Positions 10,108 to 18,213 of a DNA stretch of 64,000 nucleotides are shown one piece after another. Position 1 is the first letter of the stretch, and the number at the start of each line of letters is the position of its first letter. Origin of the DNA: Pycnococcus provasolii (Eukaryota; Chlorophyta; Pseudoscourfieldiophyceae; Pseudoscourfieldiales); NCBI GenBank assembly GCA_049487715.1, contig CP150548.1, forward strand, positions 372,001-436,000. Direction: 5' to 3'. The position numbers were made by a program, and so were the translations under genes. The notes beneath the pieces were generated by a model. It made no database searches. It saw nothing but the letters and a program-made list of their open reading frames with translations, and was not told where the DNA came from.

Positions 10108-11703
10108 TTACACCTGGTTTACCTGATTAGCGTTAACACCCGGAGATACGGACATCGTCGCCATCTCCGCATCGGCAGGCGACGTCAAATCTCCCTTCGA
10201 GGATGTTCTGCGTGTGTAGAGCATGGCCCCAATGAGCAGAATCGTAGTCCCGACGAGCTCAATCATAACTGCAAGCGACACTCCGAACACGCCGGTCATG
10301 TAGTACGGCATCAGCACACCGACACCAATCAGAATGCCCAATGGGATGGCCCCGGGGCCACAAATGAACATCGACAGATACAGGCATGCTGCATTGAAGA
10401 GTTCATTAAGCCGCCGGCGCATGGCAGACTGCTGCGACGTGTCATCAGCGCCGCCGTTCCCATCCCCGTTACCTCCTCCAGCGACATTCAGAGAGGGTTC
10501 CGCGGGTGCCAGTACTCTTCTGCCACTTCGCGTGATGACCACGATGTTGTCTGCCTTTCGTCGTGCCGCGAGGAGGAAGCGGGGCAGAGCGAATGTGCCG
10601 GCAAGGGCGAAAATGCCAACGATGCTGGCCAACGGCACGCACAGTGCCAGCGGCGGGCTGTAGTACTTCATGGACGACGCCGAGCACAGGACCGTTTGAC
10701 AGCTCGGATCGCCGCCTACCACCTTCGAGGCGTCCGCTGAATTTCCACACGCGCAGGCGCCTGAACCGAAAGACTCTTCTTTTCTATCGAAGGTGTAATC
10801 CCAAGTCGAACACTGCGCGTGCATCTGAAGCTCAGGGTTTTCACGTGGCTCAATGTGCGAGTCGGCGCGATCGGCGCGCCATGTCACGCTCGTGCAATTG
10901 TAGTGCATCGTTGGCGCGCTCGCCTCGCCGCATGTCCAGTGCTTGCAAAAGCGCCCCATGTCCGGGCGCCACGTCACGTTGCCAGCTTGCAGGCCGATCG
11001 CCTCCTCCGCTCGCGTCTTCAGCTCGTAGTGCTCCCAGCGCGTCGTCTCGTGCAGCGACGTCACACTCATACCTGGTCTCATGTCGTCTACGGCGTTTCC
11101 CTCTTGCACGCAGCGACACTGCTCCGTCTCTTGGCTGTCGTCGAATGACTTGGCGTAAACTGCCTTCCCGTAGTACGCCGCCCTGCCGCATGTCCAGCTC
11201 CGGCAGTAAACTTCGTCGTCGCCGCTGTCCACCTTCTTGCCCGCCTTCATCGCGTCCTCGTCGCGGTGATCGTCGCAGCGGCACACGCCGTGCCTAACTG
11301 GCCTGTCCGTGCCGTGAGAGCCTGTCGTCCAAAGCACGCAGTAGCTGTTCGCTCCTCCGACGCGGTACCGCACACATGACGTGTGCGTTTGCAGTACGCG
11401 CCAACGGAGACCCCACGTTCCGCCTAAGTACGGCCCGAGAGGAAACTTCTTGGTGTCGTCGTAGTGTCCCGCCTTACGCAGCGCCTTATCCCACGACATC
11501 ACTTTCGGCATTGGTGCGGCAAAGATTGCCGATAGCGACGTCGTATTCCGCGCGTTCGTGCTCGCGACAAGTACATCGTCACCTGAGGACGACTTGCTGT
11601 CTGAGATTGGTAACTGCTGGCCAAGTACGGCGTGGCCCAAAGCTGCTGCTGCTGCCAGCGTGAGGAGAAGCAGCCTTGGTGTCTTTCTCTTCGCTTTCGT
11701 CAT
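10108..11703 (-). CDS. Secreted/membrane Cys-rich protein, three C-terminal TM segments, unknown function
   Basis: The start is taken at ATG 11701-11703 because a clear signal peptide follows (KRK, then LLLLTLAAAAALGHAVLGQ). The open frame extends upstream but that stretch looks like UTR. The 531-residue product has a Cys- and Trp-rich ectodomain with at least three related modules: YCVLWTTG (about 121), YCRSWTCG (about 166) and FCKHWTCGE (about 251). Each is followed by further Cys pairs (CRCDD, CRCVQ, CACGN). The C-terminal third has one predicted TM segment (about 350-375) and two more (about 437-496) around a Cys/Pro-rich hairpin. I do not recognise the family. The spaced Cys pattern suggests a disulphide-bonded surface receptor or cell-cover protein. 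One motif (W-T-C-G-E) recurs in the CPW-WPC protein at 39.9 kb. Confidence 0.8.
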   Translation of the reverse strand: MTKAKRKTPRLLLLTLAAAAALGHAVLGQQLPISDSKSSSGDDVLVASTNARNTTSLSAIFAAPMPKVMSWDKALRKAGHYDDTKKFPLGPYLGGTWGLRWRVLQTHTSCVRYRVGGANSYCVLWTTGSHGTDRPVRHGVCRCDDHRDEDAMKAGKKVDSGDDEVYCRSWTCGRAAYYGKAVYAKSFDDSQETEQCRCVQEGNAVDDMRPGMSVTSLHETTRWEHYELKTRAEEAIGLQAGNVTWRPDMGRFCKHWTCGEASAPTMHYNCTSVTWRADRADSHIEPRENPELQMHAQCSTWDYTFDRKEESFGSGACACGNSADASKVVGGDPSCQTVLCSASSMKYYSPPLALCVPLASIVGIFALAGTFALPRFLLAARRKADNIVVITRSGRRVLAPAEPSLNVAGGGNGDGNGGADDTSQQSAMRRRLNELFNAACLYLSMFICGPGAIPLGILIGVGVLMPYYMTGVFGVSLAVMIELVGTTILLIGAMLYTRRTSSKGDLTSPADAEMATMSVSPGVNANQVNQV

Positions 11704-12875
11704 TCTTGAACGTTGTGATTTTCGTTTCAGTTTTGAAACGTTTTTTTTAAGACGTTGACTATGGATAGAAAAGAAAGAAAAGGAAGGAACTTGCGGCCAG
11801 CCGCAATCACAGCGTGGCTGGCCTTGCACCCACACGTCACGTGGCCTTGCCAACACACACACACACTGTGCCCTGTAATGCCCGCACAATAAAGGTATGG
11901 CCCGGACGATTCACCCACGCACGTGTGGTTGATAGTGGTGCAGTGAGGAGGGCAAGATGGTCCAATCTGGTGTCGTCGTGCAATCACCGTTCCGTCGCGG
12001 CCGGGGTGGTGCAAACAAGCGCGGCCTTACAAAATAGGGTACGTAAAGTTAAAGTTAAAAACTTGACGGAGAAACTTCTTCCCAGTTCCGATGGATCCCA
12101 CTCTTGCCTTCGAAGTGCTAGCTGTTTCTTTTCAGGTTTCGTTTAAGGTTACTCGAAAACAGCGGATTGCGTTTTTGACGCGTCACGCGTTTCCTTTGCA
12201 TGACTTGCAAGTGTTTCTTGGCAGCTTGGGGACCTGTCCTGTGTGGCCGTGTGGGCTACTGTACCTGTGTGGGCTGTGGTAAAGTAAAGGTTACCACGTT
12301 GCTTTTTGCATTTCCATTGTACCACCCTAGTACTACATACTTTGGTATACTTCCTAGCCTTTGGTCTCCATCGGCACCACTTGACGAGTAATATTGACCA
12401 TGGCTGCCTGGACGTCGATCTGTTGATCGCGTTTGACTCGCTCCATGAATTCATTCATTCCGTGCGATATCGAGAAACGGTTTTTGTGGTTGGGTTTGGC
12501 CATCTCTCTTTTAGTGGTATTGAGTTCTATATTCCATCCACATTCGGCCTGTCCACCTAGTCGAACCGTCGCAAATCTCCTTCCCTAAGGCGACGCAAAT
12601 GGTCGACTCGCGAGCTTTCACGCGACGAGATTCGGGGTCGTTCGGGCCCGTGCCAGCTGGCACGGGCCACTTCATATCCCCTATGACAAACGCCTTGTAC
12701 ATAAGGCTGTTGGCAAAGGCTCCACTGTCCCATAGTGCTCGAAGTGCTATGATAATAAGTGCCTTAGTTTTCGCCGCTTCAACAAACACCTTAACTGTGC
12801 TGCGACTACTGTAGTGATTAGTTGTTTTCAAGAAACGAATCAATCTGTTATTTATTATTTACATCGACAGTACAC
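11704..12875. other. Intergenic region with a 24-bp perfect palindrome
   Basis: About 1.2 kb lies upstream of the Cys-rich gene and downstream of the transporter gene. No protein-like frame and no tRNA were found. Its most distinctive element is a perfect 24-bp GC-rich palindrome at 12645-12668. A (CA)5 run sits near 11853-11865. Confidence 0.6.
12645..12668. repeat. 24-bp perfect palindrome
   Basis: The sequence from 12645 to 12668 equals its own reverse complement, with arms GGCCCGTGCCAG and CTGGCACGGGCC and no spacer. It lies about 230 bp downstream of the DMT transporter stop and about 940 bp upstream of the Cys-rich gene start. It could be a dimeric protein-binding site or form a cruciform. 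No function can be assigned from sequence alone. Confidence 0.75.
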
Positions 12876-14120
12876 TCACAACACATTTGTCAGCTCGACT
12901 TCTGGAGCTGGTGCGGCATTCGCCTCAGATTCATTTGGCGACAGCTCCTTGAATTCCAATTCCGGTTTGGCACGCGTATCGACGAGTACGACACCAACCA
13001 CTCCGCCGACAATCATTAACATGAAAGCGCCGTCTCTGAGTTCCCACGGATCATTGAAGATGAGGACGGCAAGCACGACGCCAACGAGAGGCTGGATTGT
13101 CCCAAACAGCGCGACTGTGGTAGAGCTGGCCCGAGCGACACAGTAATTTTGACTGCTATGTGCCACAAAGGAGACGAACACGCCTGCGTACACCGCTCCA
13201 AGCCATGCGAGTGGCGGTGCCGCCTTCATCCACTGAACTGTTGCATTTATGTCATTCAGGCAAATGATCATATTAGCGAAAGCAATGACGACCCATCCAG
13301 AAAGCGTGGCAAAGACGAACGCGCGTAGGCTGACGTTCCCTCGGCCACGAAGTAGTCTTCCCATGCCGACGAGAAAAGTCGCATATGCTGTCACCTGGGC
13401 TGCCAGCGCAAGGATTCCCGTGGCTGTTTCCTTTCCTCGATGGCTTGCACCCTCGTCGATATGCGTCAAGCCAAGAGCACCAAGCGTTGCTATGGAGACG
13501 GCTATGCACTTCGCCGCTGTGAACGCTTCCACGCCAAGAAAAAACGAGAAGATGGCGCTCAGCACGGGAATGACTGGTTGCATAGCGGCGGTGATGGCAG
13601 CGCCTGCGCGGTTATTTCCCTCCAGCACGAGCCACTGCGCGAGCGTGACGCCGACGACGCCCAAGGCTGCCGCCTTTGGTGCGACCTCCTTGACGTCTTC
13701 GTCCCACAGCGGTCCTTCCGTGCGTGCGAGCGCGGCGATGAACGGCATACCGATGGATATTCGCATGAGCGTGTAGAAGGTTGGCGGCACATACTTTAAA
13801 GCCGCATGTCCTGTGAGGTGCAGTCCCACGAACAAAAACTGGTTCAGGATTAAGAGCATGTAGACGAGTCGCGGCACCACCGTTGGGTTTGCATCATTAC
13901 CACCACGCATGGAAGAGGACGCATGGATGTCAATGGTTTCAACAGGATGCGTCTTCTTGTTGAACAACAACTTGGCATCATCATCATCACCACCACCATC
14001 ATCTTCAGACACATCTTCAGACACATCCAACACCGATGATGCCACCAAAACACCACAAGGTCCACCACCACCACCACCACCACCACCACTACTACTACCT
14101 GTACTACTCATACCTTGCAT
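12876..14120 (-). CDS. Drug/metabolite transporter superfamily protein (EamA-type)
   Basis: The start is placed at the first in-frame ATG (14118-14120), with a second ATG at 14111; the frame continues upstream without another ATG. The product is about 414 residues. The first 75 residues are low-complexity: a Gly run, then Asp/Glu-rich. The rest is about ten hydrophobic helices in two tandem EamA repeats. The first repeat begins near VPRLVYMLLILNQFLFVGLH. The second ends with the typical LFGTIQPLVGVVLAVLIFND segment, in which the family keeps a P-x-x and a G-x-x-x-G pattern. Such proteins export or exchange small metabolites; the substrate cannot be read from sequence. The N-terminal extension has no obvious plastid transit character. 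The divergent right-hand neighbour shares a promoter region containing a telomere-type hairpin. Confidence 0.85.
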   Translation of the reverse strand: MQGMSSTGSSSGGGGGGGGGPCGVLVASSVLDVSEDVSEDDGGGDDDDAKLLFNKKTHPVETIDIHASSSMRGGNDANPTVVPRLVYMLLILNQFLFVGLHLTGHAALKYVPPTFYTLMRISIGMPFIAALARTEGPLWDEDVKEVAPKAAALGVVGVTLAQWLVLEGNNRAGAAITAAMQPVIPVLSAIFSFFLGVEAFTAAKCIAVSIATLGALGLTHIDEGASHRGKETATGILALAAQVTAYATFLVGMGRLLRGRGNVSLRAFVFATLSGWVVIAFANMIICLNDINATVQWMKAAPPLAWLGAVYAGVFVSFVAHSSQNYCVARASSTTVALFGTIQPLVGVVLAVLIFNDPWELRDGAFMLMIVGGVVGVVLVDTRAKPELEFKELSPNESEANAAPAPEVELTNVL

Positions 14121-14340
14121 ACAGTACCGTACAGTACGAATGAGCAAGCTCACAAACAAATACACACACACACGACTAGCGTGATGGTTGGAAAGGGATG
14201 TGCGGATGGGGAAGTGATGGGCCCAAAAAGAAAGACGGCAGGGACAGGGTTCTTCTGATATGGCAGAAGTTCTTCGCCACAGAAAAAAAAGTGAAAACGT
14301 CCCCCCATTTTCTCAGTGAAACAAACTTGAACAGACAACA

Positions 14341-14396
14341 CCGTAACCCTAACCCTAACCCGCTCCTCCTCCTCTGGGTTAGGGTTAGGGTTACGG
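14341..14396. promoter_or_regulatory. Telomere-type (GGGTTA) inverted repeat hairpin in a divergent promoter
   Basis: Positions 14341-14361 are a C-rich array (three CCCTAA-type units). They are perfectly complementary to the G-rich array at 14376-14396, giving a 21-bp stem and a 14-nt loop of CTC repeats. The element lies about 138-193 bp upstream of the 14534 start codon and 221-276 bp upstream of the minus-strand 14120 start. Similar single arrays precede five other genes in this window, which is why I call it regulatory; the function is inferred. Confidence 0.6.
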
Positions 14397-14533
14397 GTTA
14401 CGAATTCCGGGTTCCAGGACACAAAAAGAAAGCCTCCTGAAAGAGTGAAAGCACCTGCCCTCGTGGCACTTTTTCTTCCCCTTCCCCCTTCTGCCCTTGG
14501 TTCCCTATCCAAGCTGCTTCTTCTTGCGTGTCC

Positions 14534-16351
14534 ATGTCCGCACTCCATCATACGCTCTCGGTGAGAAGTTTCTCTTTGCTGAAGCTCATCAAAAACAACA
14601 ACAACTGCCTGTCAATGTCACTGCAGCTGCACCTGCCTGTTGCTTGTCGCATGTTTGCGTCACAAGGTCAAGCTTCTGACTCTGATGTCCTCGCGTCCAT
14701 GCACTACCAGCGTGCGCCGCTGGGACGACTTGTGGGCAGGTACATCGCACCTGCCGTAGATAAAGGCGACCTACTCGACGAACACGAAATCAGAAAAGTA
14801 CACGTACACGATGCACGCGCTTCGTACCCGCAACCAACACTAGAGAAGCGTGGATTCGAAATGCGAACGTGTCCCACCGCACTCAGCACGAGCGAATTTC
14901 GTGACCCGACGACCGTGAACACGCGATACTACAACGAGATGGAGAAGCTTATTCGAGAGGCTACAGGCGCAAGTCGCGTCATCATCTACGACCACACCTT
15001 ACGTGGAAGCGATGCTGAGGGACTCAACGTACTCGGCGATGCCACCAAGGCGGCGGCAGCCGTGAGACGCGTGCACTGTGACTACAGCGTCGAGTCTGCC
15101 CCAAAACGCCTTCGCCAGCTCGCAGGCTCAGGCTCATATACAGGGACACGACTCAACGAAGACGAACTGAAGGCAATCGAAGAAGGTCGGTACGCCTTTG
15201 TGAACGTGTGGAGAAGTATCGACGACCAACACGAAGTCGAGGAGTGTCCGCTCGCCCTCTGCGACCCGGCCAGCGTCAATAACGACGACTTTGTACCCTA
15301 TCGCATGGTGTACGACGATCGTGTGGGTGGAAACTACGCACTTCGCTACTCTCGAGAGCACCTGTGGTTCTACTACCCACGGATGAACAAGGATGAGTGC
15401 CTGCTCTTCAAAACATTCGACAGCCGCGAGGACGTTCCTCGATTCGTATTTCACACAGCATTTGATGATCCAAGCGCACCTGTACCGCCACACCCGCGCC
15501 GATCCATCGAAATCCGCGCCGTCGCGGTGTTGCCAAAGCCGCAGGCGCCTGTGTTTTACGACATGAAGCACAGCAACAACGCCGCACGCATTCGTCTGTG
15601 GCTGAAGAAGAAGGGTCTCGCCGACTCCGAGGTGAATCGCGTCGTGATCAAATACGATGATCTGCAGAGCGAGGATTACGCGAAGGTCAATCCACTCAAG
15701 AAGGTGCCAGCTTTGATTGACGCGAATGGCAACGCTCTCTTCGAAAGCGACGTCATTCTCACTTACCTCGAGGACCTGTTCCGTGGTCGTGGAGTCGTGC
15801 CGCATTTTGACCTGGGCAGCAGCGAGGAGAGAGCATTTGTTCGCCTCTTGATCAGGTGCCACGACCTCTACATTGCTTCACCCAACTGCACGCAGCCTGG
15901 GTTCAGCCACACGCAAGGGAGCATGTATCTGGCACCGTTCGAAACACCTTTCTGTCCAGCATGGCGTGCGATGGACACGCCGACAAGAGCGGCAAAAATC
16001 GCGGAGATTCACAAGCAGCTCAGCTGGCTGGAGGCGAACTTGAAAGGTCCCTACCTGGCCGGCGCTGCAATCTCGCTCGCCGACTTTACGTGGTTCCCGA
16101 CCGCGGTCTTCATGGAATTTATGCTGCCGCGTGTGTTCGGATGGCCCAACGTGTTCCATGAGCACGATGCTTATCCCCGCCTCACAGCATGGTTCCAGCA
16201 CTTACTTCGCGACGACGATTTCGTGGCAGTAAGGCAGGATATCATCGAGCACTTTTCGTCGACGTGGGAAGGCGGTCAGTTCGCGCCGATCATTGAGGAG
16301 GTGAATCGTACGCGCGACCAGTATCAGTGGACGTTTCACGAATACAATTGA
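14534..16351 (+). CDS. CmcJ/NvfI-like oxidoreductase fused to a glutathione S-transferase
   Basis: The first in-frame ATG is at 14534, giving 605 residues. The first 45 or so are basic, Ser/Leu/Asn-rich and nearly free of acidic residues, which suits organelle targeting. Residues about 55-335 resemble the CmcJ/AsaB/NvfI family (Fe(II)/2-oxoglutarate-dioxygenase-like fold). Diagnostic features are VHCDYS at about 180-185, RYAFVNVWRSI at about 221-231, PLALCD, and a later LWFYYPRMNKDE-LLFKTFDS block. From about 338 a canonical thioredoxin-like GST N-domain follows (VNPLKKVPALID, then ESDVILTYLED), with an all-alpha GST C-domain (PYLAGAAISLADFTWFP). The fusion suggests glutathione-dependent handling of a small molecule made or modified by the first domain. 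Both halves are intact; the substrate is unknown. Confidence 0.8.
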   Translation: MSALHHTLSVRSFSLLKLIKNNNNCLSMSLQLHLPVACRMFASQGQASDSDVLASMHYQRAPLGRLVGRYIAPAVDKGDLLDEHEIRKVHVHDARASYPQPTLEKRGFEMRTCPTALSTSEFRDPTTVNTRYYNEMEKLIREATGASRVIIYDHTLRGSDAEGLNVLGDATKAAAAVRRVHCDYSVESAPKRLRQLAGSGSYTGTRLNEDELKAIEEGRYAFVNVWRSIDDQHEVEECPLALCDPASVNNDDFVPYRMVYDDRVGGNYALRYSREHLWFYYPRMNKDECLLFKTFDSREDVPRFVFHTAFDDPSAPVPPHPRRSIEIRAVAVLPKPQAPVFYDMKHSNNAARIRLWLKKKGLADSEVNRVVIKYDDLQSEDYAKVNPLKKVPALIDANGNALFESDVILTYLEDLFRGRGVVPHFDLGSSEERAFVRLLIRCHDLYIASPNCTQPGFSHTQGSMYLAPFETPFCPAWRAMDTPTRAAKIAEIHKQLSWLEANLKGPYLAGAAISLADFTWFPTAVFMEFMLPRVFGWPNVFHEHDAYPRLTAWFQHLLRDDDFVAVRQDIIEHFSSTWEGGQFAPIIEEVNRTRDQYQWTFHEYN

Positions 16352-16500
16352 CCTGAGATTCCTCATTCAGTAACGTAGTGTACTTTACTCTATCCAGCGT
16401 ACTTATTCTTGTCCTGTGACAGCTACCCGGGTATTAGATTTTAGTTCTATGGTCCCCAGCCCCCTCCCTCTGATTTTTCGTTTGTGAGGGGACGTTCGTG

Positions 16501-18021
16501 ATGGCGCACATTGATCCCCCTGCATGCACGCGTGTCGTTCTTGTCCTCGTCGGCGTGCCCGGCTCCGGCAAGTCGCACTTCTGCTCGCGCATATGCGCCC
16601 AGTCAGACGAGTCAGAGCAGCCGTGCGAGCGAATCTGCCAGGACGTCCTTAAGACGAAACAAGCTGTCATGTCCGCGCTGACGTCAACGCTCACGTGCGG
16701 GTCACGCAACATGATTCTCGTCGACAGGACGCACGTCGACCCAGCGGCGCGCGCAGATGTCGTGCAGACAGTCAGGCAGTGGAGACGCGACGACGGTGGC
16801 GGCGAGGACGGACAGCCTCCGACGAAGAAATCAAAAAAGGCTAGTGAAAAAGTTCGCATCGTTGCTGTCCATCTTGACATGCCAAGAGCTGTGTGTGAGA
16901 AGCGTGTCGTCGACCGGACAGAGCACGAGGGACACTTGCAAGGTGGAAGAGCAGTTGGTGTCGTACGTGCTATGTACAAAAAGCTGTATGGTGACGCAGC
17001 ACCAACACAGCCTGCCGCCGCCGCCGCCACCGCCGCCTCGGCAAAACCGAAAGATGCGTTCGCTGCTCTCAAGTTGGGCGCAAAGCAAAAGTGGGCGGCG
17101 ACTGAACGCAGCGAAGGCGACACACAAGCACCAGCACAAGCTCTAGCAGTTGTTCGACATCGGAGTGAACCTCGAACGCCACCTGAAACGCGTGACACGT
17201 GGCCAGCGTGGTCGTACGCGCTCCGTCGACTCGCTTTGCCAGCACACGAGGATCCAGATCGCAAGGCTACCGTGCTTGAGGTTGCCGAGAATTACGTCAT
17301 CGCGACGGACGCGTATCCCAAGTCGGATATCCACCTGCTCGGGATTGTGACAGATCACCAAATCGATGGCCCTTGGCGCGTCCGCAAGAGCCATACCGCG
17401 CTCCTGCGATCGATGAAGGCGAGCCTTGAAACGCACGCGACTCGATTAGCCCAGGAGAAAGGCATACCGTCGTACAGCATACGCTACGGTTTCCACCGGG
17501 TGCCGTCGATGTGTCAGCTTCATATCCACGCAATTTCCGACGACATGAGCCGCGTTCAGAATGCGAAGCACTATTTATCCTTCACCAGCTCATTCTTCTG
17601 CGAATTTGACGATGCGATGCATGAGCTCGACAGGGAAGGGGCGTTGGATTGGCGCACGTCGACGTGGGAACCGTTGCTTTCTCTGCGCCCAATTCCGTGC
17701 CACATTTGTACACGTATATCCGCGAGCGAGCGCGCGTCGTCGTCGCTTCCAACTCTCGACGAAGGCTTCGACGCCGTCCTCACCGTGCGCACGGCTGAGA
17801 TGTCCGATCGAGTCGCGGACGTGCTCTGCTCCTCCTCCACCACCACCAGTACGAATCTGGACGTTGTGCTTGATTCGTTGGATGGTCTCGTCGTCACATC
17901 ATCCTCCGGAACCTCAGCCTCTCGCGCTGAGCCTCCACCTCAAGGCGTTCCGACGTTCGTGCACGTTCCCAAGCTGAAGGCGCACCTGCTGCAGGAGCAC
18001 GCACGAACCACGCGAGTGTAA
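16501..18021 (+). CDS. P-loop kinase / aprataxin-like HIT / C2HE zinc finger fusion (DNA-adenylate repair)
   Basis: ATG 16501 gives 506 residues. The Walker A motif GVPGSGKS (17-24) and a VDRTHVD segment mark a polynucleotide-kinase-like P-loop domain. A low-complexity Ala/Pro linker follows. At about 250-390 is a HIT domain of the aprataxin branch, with YGFHRVPSMCQLHIHAIS at about 329-346. The first His of the HIT triad is Gln, while the two central His remain, as I recall for plant homologues. At the end is a Zn finger with C-x2-C (about 400) and L-x-x-H-x4-H (about 493-500). Aprataxins remove AMP from aborted DNA-ligation 5' ends in the nucleus. The same kinase-HIT-Zn order occurs in the plant gene annotated as bHLH140, which supports a green-lineage genome. 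Confidence 0.88.
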   Translation: MAHIDPPACTRVVLVLVGVPGSGKSHFCSRICAQSDESEQPCERICQDVLKTKQAVMSALTSTLTCGSRNMILVDRTHVDPAARADVVQTVRQWRRDDGGGEDGQPPTKKSKKASEKVRIVAVHLDMPRAVCEKRVVDRTEHEGHLQGGRAVGVVRAMYKKLYGDAAPTQPAAAAATAASAKPKDAFAALKLGAKQKWAATERSEGDTQAPAQALAVVRHRSEPRTPPETRDTWPAWSYALRRLALPAHEDPDRKATVLEVAENYVIATDAYPKSDIHLLGIVTDHQIDGPWRVRKSHTALLRSMKASLETHATRLAQEKGIPSYSIRYGFHRVPSMCQLHIHAISDDMSRVQNAKHYLSFTSSFFCEFDDAMHELDREGALDWRTSTWEPLLSLRPIPCHICTRISASERASSSLPTLDEGFDAVLTVRTAEMSDRVADVLCSSSTTTSTNLDVVLDSLDGLVVTSSSGTSASRAEPPPQGVPTFVHVPKLKAHLLQEHARTTRV

Positions 18022-18037
18022 CATGATTGGATCCACC

Positions 18038-18056
18038 GGGTTAGGGTTAGGGTTAC
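18038..18056 (+). promoter_or_regulatory. Telomere-type GGGTTA x3 array upstream of the JmjC-like gene
   Basis: Three GGGTTA units ending in C occupy most of the 130-bp gap between the kinase-aprataxin stop (18021) and the next ATG (18152), 96-114 bp upstream of that ATG. The G-rich strand is the coding strand. The gap is too short for chance to be a comfortable explanation, and the same array recurs upstream of other genes here. Confidence 0.55.
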
Positions 18057-18151
18057 TGCTCCGGGGAGATATTTTGCCAATTTTGGCCCTTTTTGCGATT
18101 CTCCACCCACCCAAAACACATTTTTCCCAAACCGAACCACTTAAGTAACTT

Positions 18152-18178
18152 ATGGCGCCACGCCTACCGCGCACGTTG

Positions 18179-18213
<35 letters not shown>

